The notes below the pieces were generated by a model. That model had not been told where the DNA came from. It saw nothing but the letters and a program-made list of their open reading frames with translations, and did no database searches. A stretch of DNA of 21,255 nucleotides. It comes from Emticicia sp043780375. GTDB lineage: Bacteria; Bacteroidota; Bacteroidia; Cytophagales; Spirosomataceae. The DNA lies in NCBI RefSeq assembly GCF_043780375.1, contig NZ_JAYWCU010000089.1, forward strand, positions 1 through 21,255, written 5' to 3'. How positions within the stretch are numbered: the stretch's first letter is position 1; the number at the start of each line of letters is the position of its first letter. This document shows, one piece after another, positions 7,094 through 15,065 of this stretch. Position numbers and translations under genes: made by a program.

Positions 7094-10000
7094 ATGGCAG
7101 AATATGGCAATGTAGAAAAACCTTTTTTGGACAAACTTCGCCAAATCGGTTGGGTCGTGTATGATAATGGTGCAGGTGGTGTTCCCGAAGACCCAACTGA
7201 ATCGTTTCGTAATTCATTTAAAGAAGTAATTCTAAAAGAAGAGTTTGAAACGGTCATTAAAAAATTAAACCCTTGGATTACGGCAGAGCAAATGAAATAT
7301 TGCTTTGAAAAAATTTCGGAGCAAGGGCATAAAGATTTGCTGACTGCCAACAAAGACATTTTCAATTTATTGCTCAAAGGAATAACCCTGCCAGGCAAAA
7401 ATGAGCAAACGGGTATTGATAACCCTACGGTTCATTTAGTTGATTTTGCCAACTACAAAAACAATTCATTTATTGCCATTAATCAATTTAGGGTAGATAC
7501 ACCAAACAGAGCCAAAAAATGTATCATTCCTGATATTGTGTGCTTTGTAAACGGAATGCCTTTTGTGGTCATTGAGTGCAAGGATATGTATTCGCCTGGT
7601 CCATTAAGCGAGTCGTTTAGACAGATTGAAAGATACAGTAATCAACGAGACGATTTTTTTAGTAAAGATGAAGGCGAAGAAAGTTTATTTCACACCAATT
7701 TGTTTAGTGTCATTACGCACGGTTTAGAAGCAAGGTTTGGCACTATTTGCTCTGACTTTGATTATTTTTTAAAATGGGTAGATATTTTCCCCGAAGAATA
7801 TCAAACCATTCCGCCTGACAATACCATTGCGATAGAACCCAACAGCCAACGACAAGAAGTTTTGATTTTGGGTATGTTCAATCATGAAATTTTGATAGAC
7901 ATTCTAAAGAATTTCACCCTTTATACGCAGCTTAAAAGTGGTCAGGATATAAAAATCATTTGTAGATACCAGCAATACCGAGCCGTTCGTAAAATGGTAG
8001 AACGCCTGAAAGATGGTGCTGATTTTAAAGAACGAAGTGGTGTTATATGGCATACGCAAGGAAGCGGAAAGAGCTTAACAATGGCGTTTTTGGTTCGTAA
8101 AATGCGTTCAACCTTCGATTTGAAAGATTATAAGATTTTGATGGTCGTAGATAGAATTGATTTAGAAGACCAATTAACAGAAACGGCTGAATTGGTTGAA
8201 AGAACTAACCAAATAGAAACCAAACAAGATTTAGTTTTATTAGAAAGCGATACCAATAACTTGAATATGGTAATGCTTCATAAGTTTATTGAAAATCAAA
8301 AAATATCTTCTGAGACATTATTGAAATTGGGGATAATTCCGAAGTTTACCGAGTTTCCTTTAATAAATAATAGTGAACGCATATTGATTTTGGTTGATGA
8401 AGCCCATCGCTCACAAGGCAATGATATGGGTAAAAATTTATTTTTGGCATTTCCGCAAGCTACAAGAATAGGCTTTACGGGTACGCCTCTGATAACAGAA
8501 CGCCACAAAAAACAAACAGCCGAGCGTTTTTATCAAGTTAAAGACCAATACATAGACACCTACAAAATGAACGATGCAGTTGCCGATGGGGCAACGGTTG
8601 ACATTAAATACATAGGCAAAAAAACTTCAGATAAAATAACCGACAAAGCAGTGTTTGATTTAGAATATGAACAAACATTCAAGCACCGAACGGCAGAAGA
8701 ACGCCAAGAGATTCAGAAAAGATACGGTACTATGATTGCTTTTTTGGAATCAAAAGCAAGAATTGAAGAAATTTCAAAAGATATTTTAGAGCATTATATC
8801 AATGAAATCTTATCAAATGGATTTAAAGCTCAAGTAGTAGCTTCGAGTATTATTGCAGCAGTGAGATATAAACTCGTTTTGAATAATTTAATAGCCGAAC
8901 GCTTGCAAAAAGAGGAAGAAATTACGGATGAAAACAGAAACGAAATACTTATTTCAAGATTAAAAATATTGAAAGCTCATGCGATTGTATCAGGCATGGG
9001 AACTAATGAATTGGATTATATCACGGCAGCACGTAAAGAAGCAAAAGAAGAAGATGCCATCAATAATTTCAAGAAAGATTTTGATACAATTGACCCCGAC
9101 AAAAAATTGAGTGGCATTGGCATTTTATGTGTTTGTGATAAATTAATCACTGGTTTTGATGCTCCAATTGAGCAGGTGATGTACTTGGATAAAAATCTGC
9201 GTGAACATGATTTGTTGCAAGCCATTGCGAGAGTAAACCGCACAAAAAAAGGAAAAAACCACGGCTTGGTGGTAGATTATTTTGGAATCACAAAGAACTT
9301 AAATCTTGCCTTGGGTATTTATACTGACCAAGAAGCTACCGAAAATAAAGCAACATTGGACGAATTTAAAGAATACTTTAAAGATATTAATGATGAAATA
9401 CCTGAATTAGAGCTGAGGTATAACAAAATAATTCAGTTTTTTAATACCAATGGCATTGCAGATTTTGAGGATTTTTTACAACAAAAAACAGCAACAAGTA
9501 GAGAAATAGTGTTGGTTGAAAAAGTAATCGAAATAGTTGGTGATTTAAAATTAAGGGCAGAGTTTGATGTTTTGGTAAAAAATTATTTCGACCGCCTTGA
9601 CCTATTATTTAGCGAAGCTGAAACACAACGAAAATATTGGATACCTGCTAAACGCATAGGTTATTTGCTTTGGCGTATTCAGTATCATTACCGTGATTCT
9701 CCTTTGGATATAGGCTGGGCAAGTGAAAAAGTTCGTAGGCTCATTGATAAACACCTTGAATCAATGGGTATTAAACAGAATGTTGACGAAGTTTCTATTT
9801 TTTCAGACGACTTTCCTATAAAGATTAATAGTCTTTACGGCAATAGTAAATCTAAGGCATCTGCAATGGAGCATGCACTTAGAGGACACATAAAAGTAAG
9901 TTTGCAAAATAGCGACCCAGCTATGTATAGAAAATTTGATGATAGAATTAATGAACTGATTAATAAATATCAAAATAATTGGGACCAACTGATTGTTGAA

Positions 10001-10360
10001 TTGGAAGAATTGAGGCGAGAAGCTGCCGCTGGTAGAAGTGAAAAAGATTTGAAAGTGCCGATTTATCAAGCTCCTTTCTTTGATTTAATAGCTTATGCTT
10101 GCGAAAATGATGAACAAAACACAAAAGAGGCGGCGTTGATAATGCTATCCAATAGAATAATGACTGCCATATTTGATAGTATTATAATAGCCGACTTTTG
10201 GAGCAAGCCCGATGAAACGCTAAGATTGACAGGTAAAATAGAACAATTGATTCGTTTCTCTGATGTACCAAGTATCGAAAGAAAAGACAAAGAAATAACA
10301 TCTGATATTTTGAAACTCACAAAAAACAACCATGTTGAAATATTAAGGTATTTGAAATGA
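7094..10360 (+). CDS. hsdR: Type I restriction endonuclease subunit R
   Basis: The 1088-residue protein is the DNA translocase and nuclease of the system. The nuclease motif is PD at 146-147 followed by VIECKD with E161 and K163 (PD-ExK). The SF2 helicase motifs follow in order: Walker A HTQGSGKS at 320-327, DEAH at 435-438 (VDEAHRSQGN), FTGTP from 461, later GFDAP and QAIARVNR. The C-terminal part is helical and should bind the methyltransferase core. I chose ATG 7094 (MAEYGNVEKPFLDKL) because it lies four bases after the hsdS stop; a TTG at 7070 in the same frame would overlap hsdS. All catalytic residues are present. The last four bases overlap the next gene. Confidence 0.95.
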   Translation: MAEYGNVEKPFLDKLRQIGWVVYDNGAGGVPEDPTESFRNSFKEVILKEEFETVIKKLNPWITAEQMKYCFEKISEQGHKDLLTANKDIFNLLLKGITLPGKNEQTGIDNPTVHLVDFANYKNNSFIAINQFRVDTPNRAKKCIIPDIVCFVNGMPFVVIECKDMYSPGPLSESFRQIERYSNQRDDFFSKDEGEESLFHTNLFSVITHGLEARFGTICSDFDYFLKWVDIFPEEYQTIPPDNTIAIEPNSQRQEVLILGMFNHEILIDILKNFTLYTQLKSGQDIKIICRYQQYRAVRKMVERLKDGADFKERSGVIWHTQGSGKSLTMAFLVRKMRSTFDLKDYKILMVVDRIDLEDQLTETAELVERTNQIETKQDLVLLESDTNNLNMVMLHKFIENQKISSETLLKLGIIPKFTEFPLINNSERILILVDEAHRSQGNDMGKNLFLAFPQATRIGFTGTPLITERHKKQTAERFYQVKDQYIDTYKMNDAVADGATVDIKYIGKKTSDKITDKAVFDLEYEQTFKHRTAEERQEIQKRYGTMIAFLESKARIEEISKDILEHYINEILSNGFKAQVVASSIIAAVRYKLVLNNLIAERLQKEEEITDENRNEILISRLKILKAHAIVSGMGTNELDYITAARKEAKEEDAINNFKKDFDTIDPDKKLSGIGILCVCDKLITGFDAPIEQVMYLDKNLREHDLLQAIARVNRTKKGKNHGLVVDYFGITKNLNLALGIYTDQEATENKATLDEFKEYFKDINDEIPELELRYNKIIQFFNTNGIADFEDFLQQKTATSREIVLVEKVIEIVGDLKLRAEFDVLVKNYFDRLDLLFSEAETQRKYWIPAKRIGYLLWRIQYHYRDSPLDIGWASEKVRRLIDKHLESMGIKQNVDEVSIFSDDFPIKINSLYGNSKSKASAMEHALRGHIKVSLQNSDPAMYRKFDDRINELINKYQNNWDQLIVELEELRREAAAGRSEKDLKVPIYQAPFFDLIAYACENDEQNTKEAALIMLSNRIMTAIFDSIIIADFWSKPDETLRLTGKIEQLIRFSDVPSIERKDKEITSDILKLTKNNHVEILRYLK

Positions 10361-11052
10361 ATTTAAACGGACTTGAAATAGAAATTAAACGTTCCAACAG
10401 AATCAAAACTCTTTCAATTAACATTGAAAGAGATGGTTCTGTTAATGTTATAGTTCCTGTGGATTTGGAAGAATCTAAAATTATGGATATTGTCAAATCC
10501 AAAGAATATGCGATTCATAAGTACATTACCAATAACAAAGAACTAAATAAAGAACATATTGATAGAAAATTTGTAGCAGGTCATTCGTTTTTATATTTAG
10601 GCAAAAGTTATAATCTTCAAATTATTGAAAATCAAACGGAACCATTAAAATTGTATAATGGCAAATTTCTGTTGTCGGCAAAAGTAATCGCAAAAGCGGA
10701 AGATATTTTTATCAAATTTTATAAAAAACAAGGTAAGCCTATTTTGGAAAAGAGAATCAACTATTTTAAGGAATTCATTAAAGAAAAACCTAATGAAGTT
10801 AAAATAGTTGATTTAAAAACTCGATGGGCTTCATGTACGCCATTGGGTAATTTGAATTTCCATTGGAAGTGTTTTATGGCACCGCCTTCTGTTTTAGATT
10901 ATTTAATAGTTCACGAATTGGTTCATTTGAAACATTTGAACCATTCAAGGCAATTTTGGGATGAAGTTTCCATAATTATTTCTGACTATAAAACACACGA
11001 AGACTGGCTTCGGAAAAATGGCGTAAAATTGACTTTGAATGATAATTTGTAG
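10357..11052 (+). CDS. YgjP-like (DUF45/WLM) zinc metallopeptidase
   Basis: This 231-residue protein has HELVH at 186-190 with a further histidine at 196 (HLNHSRQFW), the zinc-binding pattern of the YgjP/SprT-like metallopeptidases, plus the family's RWASC motif at 157-161. Its ATGA start overlaps the hsdR stop by four bases, so it belongs to the hsd operon. Proteins of this family are often encoded at the end of type I restriction operons. Their substrate there is not established; one idea is trimming of HsdR, like the proteolytic control of restriction known for ClpXP in enteric bacteria, but this is inference. There is no signal peptide, so a cytoplasmic location is expected. The length is usual for the family and no defects are seen. 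Confidence 0.85.
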   Translation: MNLNGLEIEIKRSNRIKTLSINIERDGSVNVIVPVDLEESKIMDIVKSKEYAIHKYITNNKELNKEHIDRKFVAGHSFLYLGKSYNLQIIENQTEPLKLYNGKFLLSAKVIAKAEDIFIKFYKKQGKPILEKRINYFKEFIKEKPNEVKIVDLKTRWASCTPLGNLNFHWKCFMAPPSVLDYLIVHELVHLKHLNHSRQFWDEVSIIISDYKTHEDWLRKNGVKLTLNDNL

Positions 11053-11110
11053 TATTCAAATACAGACTAAACAAAGTTAGCGTACCTCATTGTTGTAGGA
11101 GTCATGGTAG

Positions 11111-11366
11111 AACAGAAACCATCTTCCAGTAGAATAAGGATTAAGACATGTTCTTGTTTAACAATGGCAATATTTTGTTTTAACAGAAACCATCTTCCAG
11201 TAGAATAAGGATTAAGACTCATCAAATTAACTACTTCTGTTACTGTAATAGAACATAACAGAAACCATCTTCCAGTAGAATAAGGATTAAGACAATGGGC
11301 TGTTTTGCTGATGAAACTGCACAAAAATAAACAGAAACCATCTTCCAGTAGAATAAGGATTAAGAC
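11111..11366. CRISPR. CRISPR array: four identical 37-bp repeats, three spacers
   Basis: Repeats lie at 11111-11147, 11182-11218, 11257-11293 and 11330-11366. All are identical, beginning AACAGAAACCATCTTCCAGT and ending AGAATAAGGATTAAGAC. The spacers are 34 bases (11148-11181), 38 bases (11219-11256) and 36 bases (11294-11329) and are unrelated to one another. On the minus strand the repeat begins GTCTTAATCC, a start I associate with type III or type I repeats in related phyla, so that strand may be the transcribed one; this is uncertain. No cas gene lies within the window. No degenerate terminal repeat marks the old end, and no leader could be proven. The array sits between the hsd operon and the mobile-element operon. 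Confidence 0.9.
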
Positions 11367-11385
11367 TAATTTTAACCTTGTTCAC

Positions 11386-11419
11386 AAACAAAGACGACTA
11401 AAAATAATCGCCTTTGTTT
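11386..11419 (-). terminator. Possible terminator of the mobile-element operon
   Basis: A 12-bp stem with one mismatch (11386-11397 with 11408-11419, arms AAACAAAGACGA and TCGCCTTTGTTT) encloses a 10-base loop. It lies about 30 bases past the end of the last minus-strand gene and before the CRISPR array. The run of T expected after a classic intrinsic terminator is weak on this strand. Confidence 0.35.
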
Positions 11420-11448
11420 CCTGTTTGAAATAAAATATAAGTCGTCGT

Positions 11449-11793
11449 TCAGTTATTTAAATTTAGACGGTCTTCCTCTTTGTAATTTTTATAATGCTCG
11501 ACATACCATTTTCTAATTGACTCCCTATAATGGTAAATAAACCAACCAAAAACACCAAAAATAATTAACCAAATAATAAATTTCAACCAATTTGTGCTTT
11601 TGGAGGGTGTATCCACAACGTTTGTGTAAGAAGTATAACTTGGCTCACAAGTCATAATATTTGTCTTCTTAATTGTTGATATAGCATAGTTCTCCACAAG
11701 ATTGATACTATTCGACCCTGTGAAAGTCGGTAGAGCTGGATTCTCAACATATTTTGCCATCATATCGGCAAATGATAATTTTTGTAGTTGCAT
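11449..11793 (-). CDS. Small single-span membrane protein of the mobile element
   Basis: I do not recognise this 114-residue protein. It has a soluble N-terminal half (MQLQKLSFADMMAKYVENPA...), one clear membrane segment at about residues 69-88 (NWLKFIIWLIIFGVFGWFIY) and a short, highly charged tail (about 89-114). The arginines and lysines just after the segment suggest that the tail stays in the cytoplasm and the N-terminal half is outside, or that the protein is a hairpin anchor; no signal peptide is seen. It begins five bases after the stop of the zinc-ribbon gene, so the two are cotranscribed. Roles in conjugation, immunity or toxin-antitoxin function would all be guesses. Confidence 0.65.
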   Translation of the reverse strand: MQLQKLSFADMMAKYVENPALPTFTGSNSINLVENYAISTIKKTNIMTCEPSYTSYTNVVDTPSKSTNWLKFIIWLIIFGVFGWFIYHYRESIRKWYVEHYKNYKEEDRLNLNN

Positions 11794-11798
11794 TTTTT

Positions 11799-12134
11799 CT
11801 ATAATTTAATAATTTGAAATTGATTTTTTGCTATTTGTTTCAAGCCCCAGTCGTCATAAATCAAAACATTCTGATTCGACTGAACACTTGTAAAAGCAGG
11901 CTGAAATCCTGCACGTTCTAAAAGTTCGATACTAACCGCATCTTTGCCAAATAGTTGATGCAAGCCCACCAAAACATTCTTATTCGCTTTTATTCGGTCG
12001 AAAGACAGTTTCAAATTTCGGTTTCGATATATTGCCAGTTCGTTATTGTGAAAACTTTTGCATGATATTGAGCAAAAATCTTTGTTTCGCCTACCTTCAA
12101 ACATGATATGGCATTGTTTACATTGCTTTTTCAT
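11799..12134 (-). CDS. Zinc-ribbon protein of the mobile element
   Basis: The 111-residue product starts MKKQCKQCHIMFEGRRNKDF and has cysteines at 5, 8, 21 and 25 (CxxC-x12-CxxxC), a zinc-binding finger like those seen in DNA- or RNA-binding small proteins. The rest has no recognised domain; RNRNLKLSFDRIKANK is basic. It lies between the primase-like gene and the small membrane protein in a minus-strand operon. A DNA-binding accessory role in mobilisation or regulation is possible but not shown. It ends IIKL followed by TAG at 11799-11801. Confidence 0.7.
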   Translation of the reverse strand: MKKQCKQCHIMFEGRRNKDFCSISCKSFHNNELAIYRNRNLKLSFDRIKANKNVLVGLHQLFGKDAVSIELLERAGFQPAFTSVQSNQNVLIYDDWGLKQIAKNQFQIIKL

Positions 12135-12160
12135 TGTATTTTACTGCTGTTTTAAGATAA

Positions 12161-12220
12161 TTTATTCGCATTTATTCGTTTTAATTCGGATACGCTCAGA
12201 CTAATACAGATAAATTCGTT
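12161..12220. repeat. Helically phased ATTCG repeats
   Basis: TTTATTCG, TTTATTCG and TTAATTCG follow each other with an exact 10-base period (ATTCG at 12164, 12174 and 12184), and a fourth ATTCG at 12214 keeps the phase. They fill the gap between the primase-like gene and the zinc-ribbon gene. Repeats one helical turn apart put their bases on one face of the DNA, as protein-binding iterons do. Confidence 0.4.
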
Positions 12221-12221
12221 T

Positions 12222-13220
12222 TTATCCCGAATCCCAAAAGAGAGGATAACCATGTTCATTCAATGCCCAGTTGAACTTATCATCTTGATTTATAAAATAG
12301 TCTGCTATATCCAACCCTCTTTTTCTTTCTTCGTTAGTAGCATTTTTTTCGAGTAAATCCGAAACAACGATTTTGCAACCCAACTGCGTTTTTAAACTAT
12401 GGCTTCTCTCATTCCATTTATCATAAGGAGTTAAACCTTTGTTGTCAGCTTCCCCCAAATCAGGATAAACAATCAGCGATTTACCAGCCAATGCAGTACA
12501 ATGGTTTTCGTTAAAATTGGTTAGGCTACCAGTTGCTAACCAAATGTATTCGGGCATCAGGATACTGGCTAAAATAGCCGTCTTTTCCGATTCTACTAAG
12601 GCGATTGTTTTTCCCAATGATTCATGGCTTAGTTGATGTTCGCCAAACAAGCATTGTTTCAAATGAAAATCAGGTAATTTCCCATTTTTTGCCAAAATGC
12701 TATGCACCCAAGTAATATGATTATAAGGTGTTTTTACTCGATTGCCCGTTACAGGGTTGAAAAGCATTATTTTTCCTGTATGAATATTATTTTCGGAATC
12801 AATCTGCCAAAAAACCGTAGCACCTTGCCAATGTTTTGATGAGCCAATTAAAAAACGTTGTTTAGTAGCTTTGGTAATTTCTTCCCCAAAAAGAGAAATT
12901 AAATAACTCAAAAAATGGTTGGTATGATTAAGTGATTTTTCAAACAAATCGTATGAAATAAAATCAATCTTTTTAGGCTCTTCTATCATTCGAGCTTGAA
13001 TTTTAGGCATTGAAAAGTTTGCTTTACTATCTTGAAAATATTCTTTTGGTGAATAATGATAGTTGCATTTCACAATACGATTGCAAATTCCTACTTCCGT
13101 TGACAAATATTCACCTGTGGTATTATCACGGTATAACTTGAACTCTTTTTGCCCACAAACAGGACATTTAAAGAGTTTTGCAGGTCGTTTTTCATCTAAA
13201 CTATATGGATATTGATTCAT
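12222..13220 (-). CDS. Toprim-like primase of mobile element (DUF6371-like)
   Basis: This 332-residue protein begins at ATG 13218-13220 (MNQYPYSLDEKRPAKLFKCP). An N-terminal zinc-binding module has cysteines at 19, 22, 46 and 52 and histidine at 55, as in DnaG-type primases. In the second half, ALVESEKTAILASILMPE followed by KSLIVYPDLGEADNKG has the glutamate and Dx(G)D-like order of a Toprim fold. Bacteroidota conjugative and mobilisable elements commonly carry such a gene next to DUF3987. A longer frame up to 13340 exists, but it would translate the 9-bp repeat region, so I reject it. It probably primes replication of the excised element; this is inference from fold and context. Confidence 0.75.
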   Translation of the reverse strand: MNQYPYSLDEKRPAKLFKCPVCGQKEFKLYRDNTTGEYLSTEVGICNRIVKCNYHYSPKEYFQDSKANFSMPKIQARMIEEPKKIDFISYDLFEKSLNHTNHFLSYLISLFGEEITKATKQRFLIGSSKHWQGATVFWQIDSENNIHTGKIMLFNPVTGNRVKTPYNHITWVHSILAKNGKLPDFHLKQCLFGEHQLSHESLGKTIALVESEKTAILASILMPEYIWLATGSLTNFNENHCTALAGKSLIVYPDLGEADNKGLTPYDKWNERSHSLKTQLGCKIVVSDLLEKNATNEERKRGLDIADYFINQDDKFNWALNEHGYPLFWDSG

Positions 13221-13234
13221 AGTCTTATCTATTT

Positions 13235-13308
13235 TGCACTTTGCATTCTTTGCATTGTTTACATTCTTACTAATCAAAATGCAAAGAGTGCAAAGAATGC
13301 AGAGTGCA
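13235..13308. repeat. Inverted array of 9-bp iteron-like repeats
   Basis: The left arm reads CTTTGCATT, CTTTGCATT, GTTTACATT, with TGCACT before them. The right arm is the near-complementary set AATGCAAAG, AGTGCAAAG, AATGCAGAG, TGCA. The two arms form an imperfect inverted repeat of about 30 bp around an AT-rich centre. It lies in the gap between the DUF3987 gene end (13315) and the primase start (13220). Confidence 0.65.
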
Positions 13309-13314
13309 TTTGAT

Positions 13315-14700
13315 TTAAAAAACTCTTTCATAGTTGCCATAAGAAACTTTTATAAATAGGTTGCTGTCATTGAGCCAATTTTTAAAACTACGCTCTTTCA
13401 TACCCAAGTTTTCAGCTATTTTTATTCCGATATGTGTTTGAAAGTTCCCCTTTGGTAATGCTTCATATATTTGTTGCTTATCTTTTGGCAATCTATCAAA
13501 GGGAGTGCTTTCAGATAAAACCTTATGAACCTTTTCGGCATTTATTCGGAAATATTCTGTTAATAGAATAGCACTTTTCATAGTATTTTCTTCGATAACA
13601 GTTTTTCCACCCTCGCCACAAGCCCAGCTGAGCATTTGAAGAATGAGCGAAAAACGAATGATGTAAACATCTAATTTGCTATACATACTCGCTACTTTAT
13701 CGTTCGGATGATTATTTATCTTATCTGTATTAAATCTTTGCCAATCAAAAAGAATACGTTTAGCTGTTGGAGAAAATGGTAGTAAAGTTGATTCGAGTGT
13801 GGCTGTATCAAATTGTAAGTCGAGCAGCCTTCCAATGATATTATTATAGTTTTCTATGGTTTCTTGTGGAATTTCTTCCTCACTCCAATACTCTTTTTGT
13901 AATTGGTCGGGTATCGCAAACAATATTCTATCAATAAAGCCATTACTATCCCTTGCATCTTTTGAAATTTCCTCAAGAATATCGTTTTGAATAGTTCCTA
14001 TCACACTTATACATGGAGAGTCTATATATACAGAATTACCTGTCTTTCTATCAGAAATAATAGGTTTGCCCGACCAATTAGAAAGCCATTGCTCTTGTTC
14101 GCTACCTTTATTGTATCGGTTAAAATTCTTAAACCAACCAGCCAATTCATCAATATAAACACCTATTCCCCTACGATTATTCAAATGGATTGTAGAAACA
14201 GCTTCGGGAGTATAATCAGATATTAGAAACTTTTGCAGGATTGGTGGTGTGGGTTCATCAAGTCCTTTTTCTTCTCTTTCCTTTTTAGAAATTGAGCTTG
14301 CTTGCAGATAAATCTCTTTTTCTAATAGAAATTTTTGATAACTTTCTTTGTCTTTTTCCATTATCGGTTTGATAGCAAAGCTCAACGGGTGTGATTTATT
14401 TGTTCCTGCCCGACCAACCAAACAAGTATATATTACACAGCTTTCTGACCATCCGTTGTTTACTTTTACTTTGTGGGTATTTCCAACCGATAAAGAAGTA
14501 GCATATAAAATCGAAACACCTGAAAAATCTATTGGGAATTTCAAATATTTATTCAACTCCAAGATTATTTCTTGAATTTGTGTTGGAAAAACCTCAATTG
14601 GAAATGCATTTTTAATAGGGATACCTATTTTTCCTTTAAGTTGCCCTGCCAAATTTTTAGCATCTTCCTTAATTGCAGACATTGTTATTTTTTTAGCCAT
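13315..14700 (-). CDS. DUF3987-type ATPase/helicase-like protein of mobile element
   Basis: The 461-residue product starts at ATG 14698-14700 (MAKKITMSAIKEDAKNLAGQ), 14 bases after the excisionase-like gene. A P-loop-like stretch, VGRAGTNKSHPL, lies at 95-106 (K102, S103), and VYIDELAGWF at 181-190 supplies a Walker B pair D184-E185. DUF3987 proteins have this arrangement and sit beside primases in Bacteroidota mobile elements, where they are thought to act in replication. The loop has asparagine before the lysine (TNKS), which departs from the usual GKS. The C-terminal part is helical, with a winged-helix-like end (LPKGNFQTHIGIKIAENLGM). A longer frame to 14760 would overlap the upstream gene and is less likely. 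Confidence 0.8.
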   Translation of the reverse strand: MAKKITMSAIKEDAKNLAGQLKGKIGIPIKNAFPIEVFPTQIQEIILELNKYLKFPIDFSGVSILYATSLSVGNTHKVKVNNGWSESCVIYTCLVGRAGTNKSHPLSFAIKPIMEKDKESYQKFLLEKEIYLQASSISKKEREEKGLDEPTPPILQKFLISDYTPEAVSTIHLNNRRGIGVYIDELAGWFKNFNRYNKGSEQEQWLSNWSGKPIISDRKTGNSVYIDSPCISVIGTIQNDILEEISKDARDSNGFIDRILFAIPDQLQKEYWSEEEIPQETIENYNNIIGRLLDLQFDTATLESTLLPFSPTAKRILFDWQRFNTDKINNHPNDKVASMYSKLDVYIIRFSLILQMLSWACGEGGKTVIEENTMKSAILLTEYFRINAEKVHKVLSESTPFDRLPKDKQQIYEALPKGNFQTHIGIKIAENLGMKERSFKNWLNDSNLFIKVSYGNYERVF

Positions 14701-14714
14701 TTTGAGTAGATATT

Positions 14715-15008
14715 TTAACCGATTTCGTTTGCAATCTTTCTTTTCCCATTCTCTACCCAAGTCTGCAAGTCTGATAGCTTAAAGTACAAGCGACCACTCC
14801 TTTTGAAATGCGGCAGCTCTCTTTTATTGACTTTATGGTAAACAGTTTGCACTTCGTAGCCTAAAAATGCTGCTGCTGCTTCTATATCAACCAGTTTATT
14901 CTCCGAACTTTCATTTTTCGGTTTTTGGTTTATTTCCTCTCTTACAATTTGACGGAATGTGTTGAGAAGTTCGGAGAGTTCAAATCCTGCGGTGGTTATT
15001 GTTTTCAT
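14715..15008 (-). CDS. Excisionase-like helix-turn-helix protein
   Basis: The 97-residue product has a MerR/HTH_17-type DNA-binding domain from about residue 39 (LVDIEAAAAFLGYEVQTVYH) to 88, ending FKRSGRLYFKLSDLQTWVE. This is the layout of small excisionases and regulators that precede DUF3987 and primase genes in Bacteroidota elements. It would bind element DNA and steer excision or transcription. The N-terminal 35 residues are a helical extension (ELSELLNTFRQIVREEINQK). It is the second gene of the minus-strand operon. The family assignment is firm; the excisionase role is inferred from neighbours, and no integrase partner is visible. Confidence 0.8.
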   Translation of the reverse strand: MKTITTAGFELSELLNTFRQIVREEINQKPKNESSENKLVDIEAAAAFLGYEVQTVYHKVNKRELPHFKRSGRLYFKLSDLQTWVENGKRKIANEIG

Positions 15009-15065
15009 TTACTGTTATTATTTTGTTTTATCTCTTTTTTATATCAACATTTTTGGCAAATTTTT

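Noticed and set aside
11067..11324. Minus-strand frame with repeating LNPYSTGRWFLL peptide
   Set aside because: It is a translation of the CRISPR repeats; the spacing of repeats and unique spacers explains it fully.
11148..11329. Spacers matching sequences inside this window
   Set aside because: Reading the three spacers against the window by eye showed no matching protospacer.
13221..13340. N-terminal extension of the primase-like gene
   Set aside because: It would translate the 9-bp repeats (LCILCTLCIL) and overlap the end of the DUF3987 gene; the ATG at 13220 gives a normal zinc-module start.
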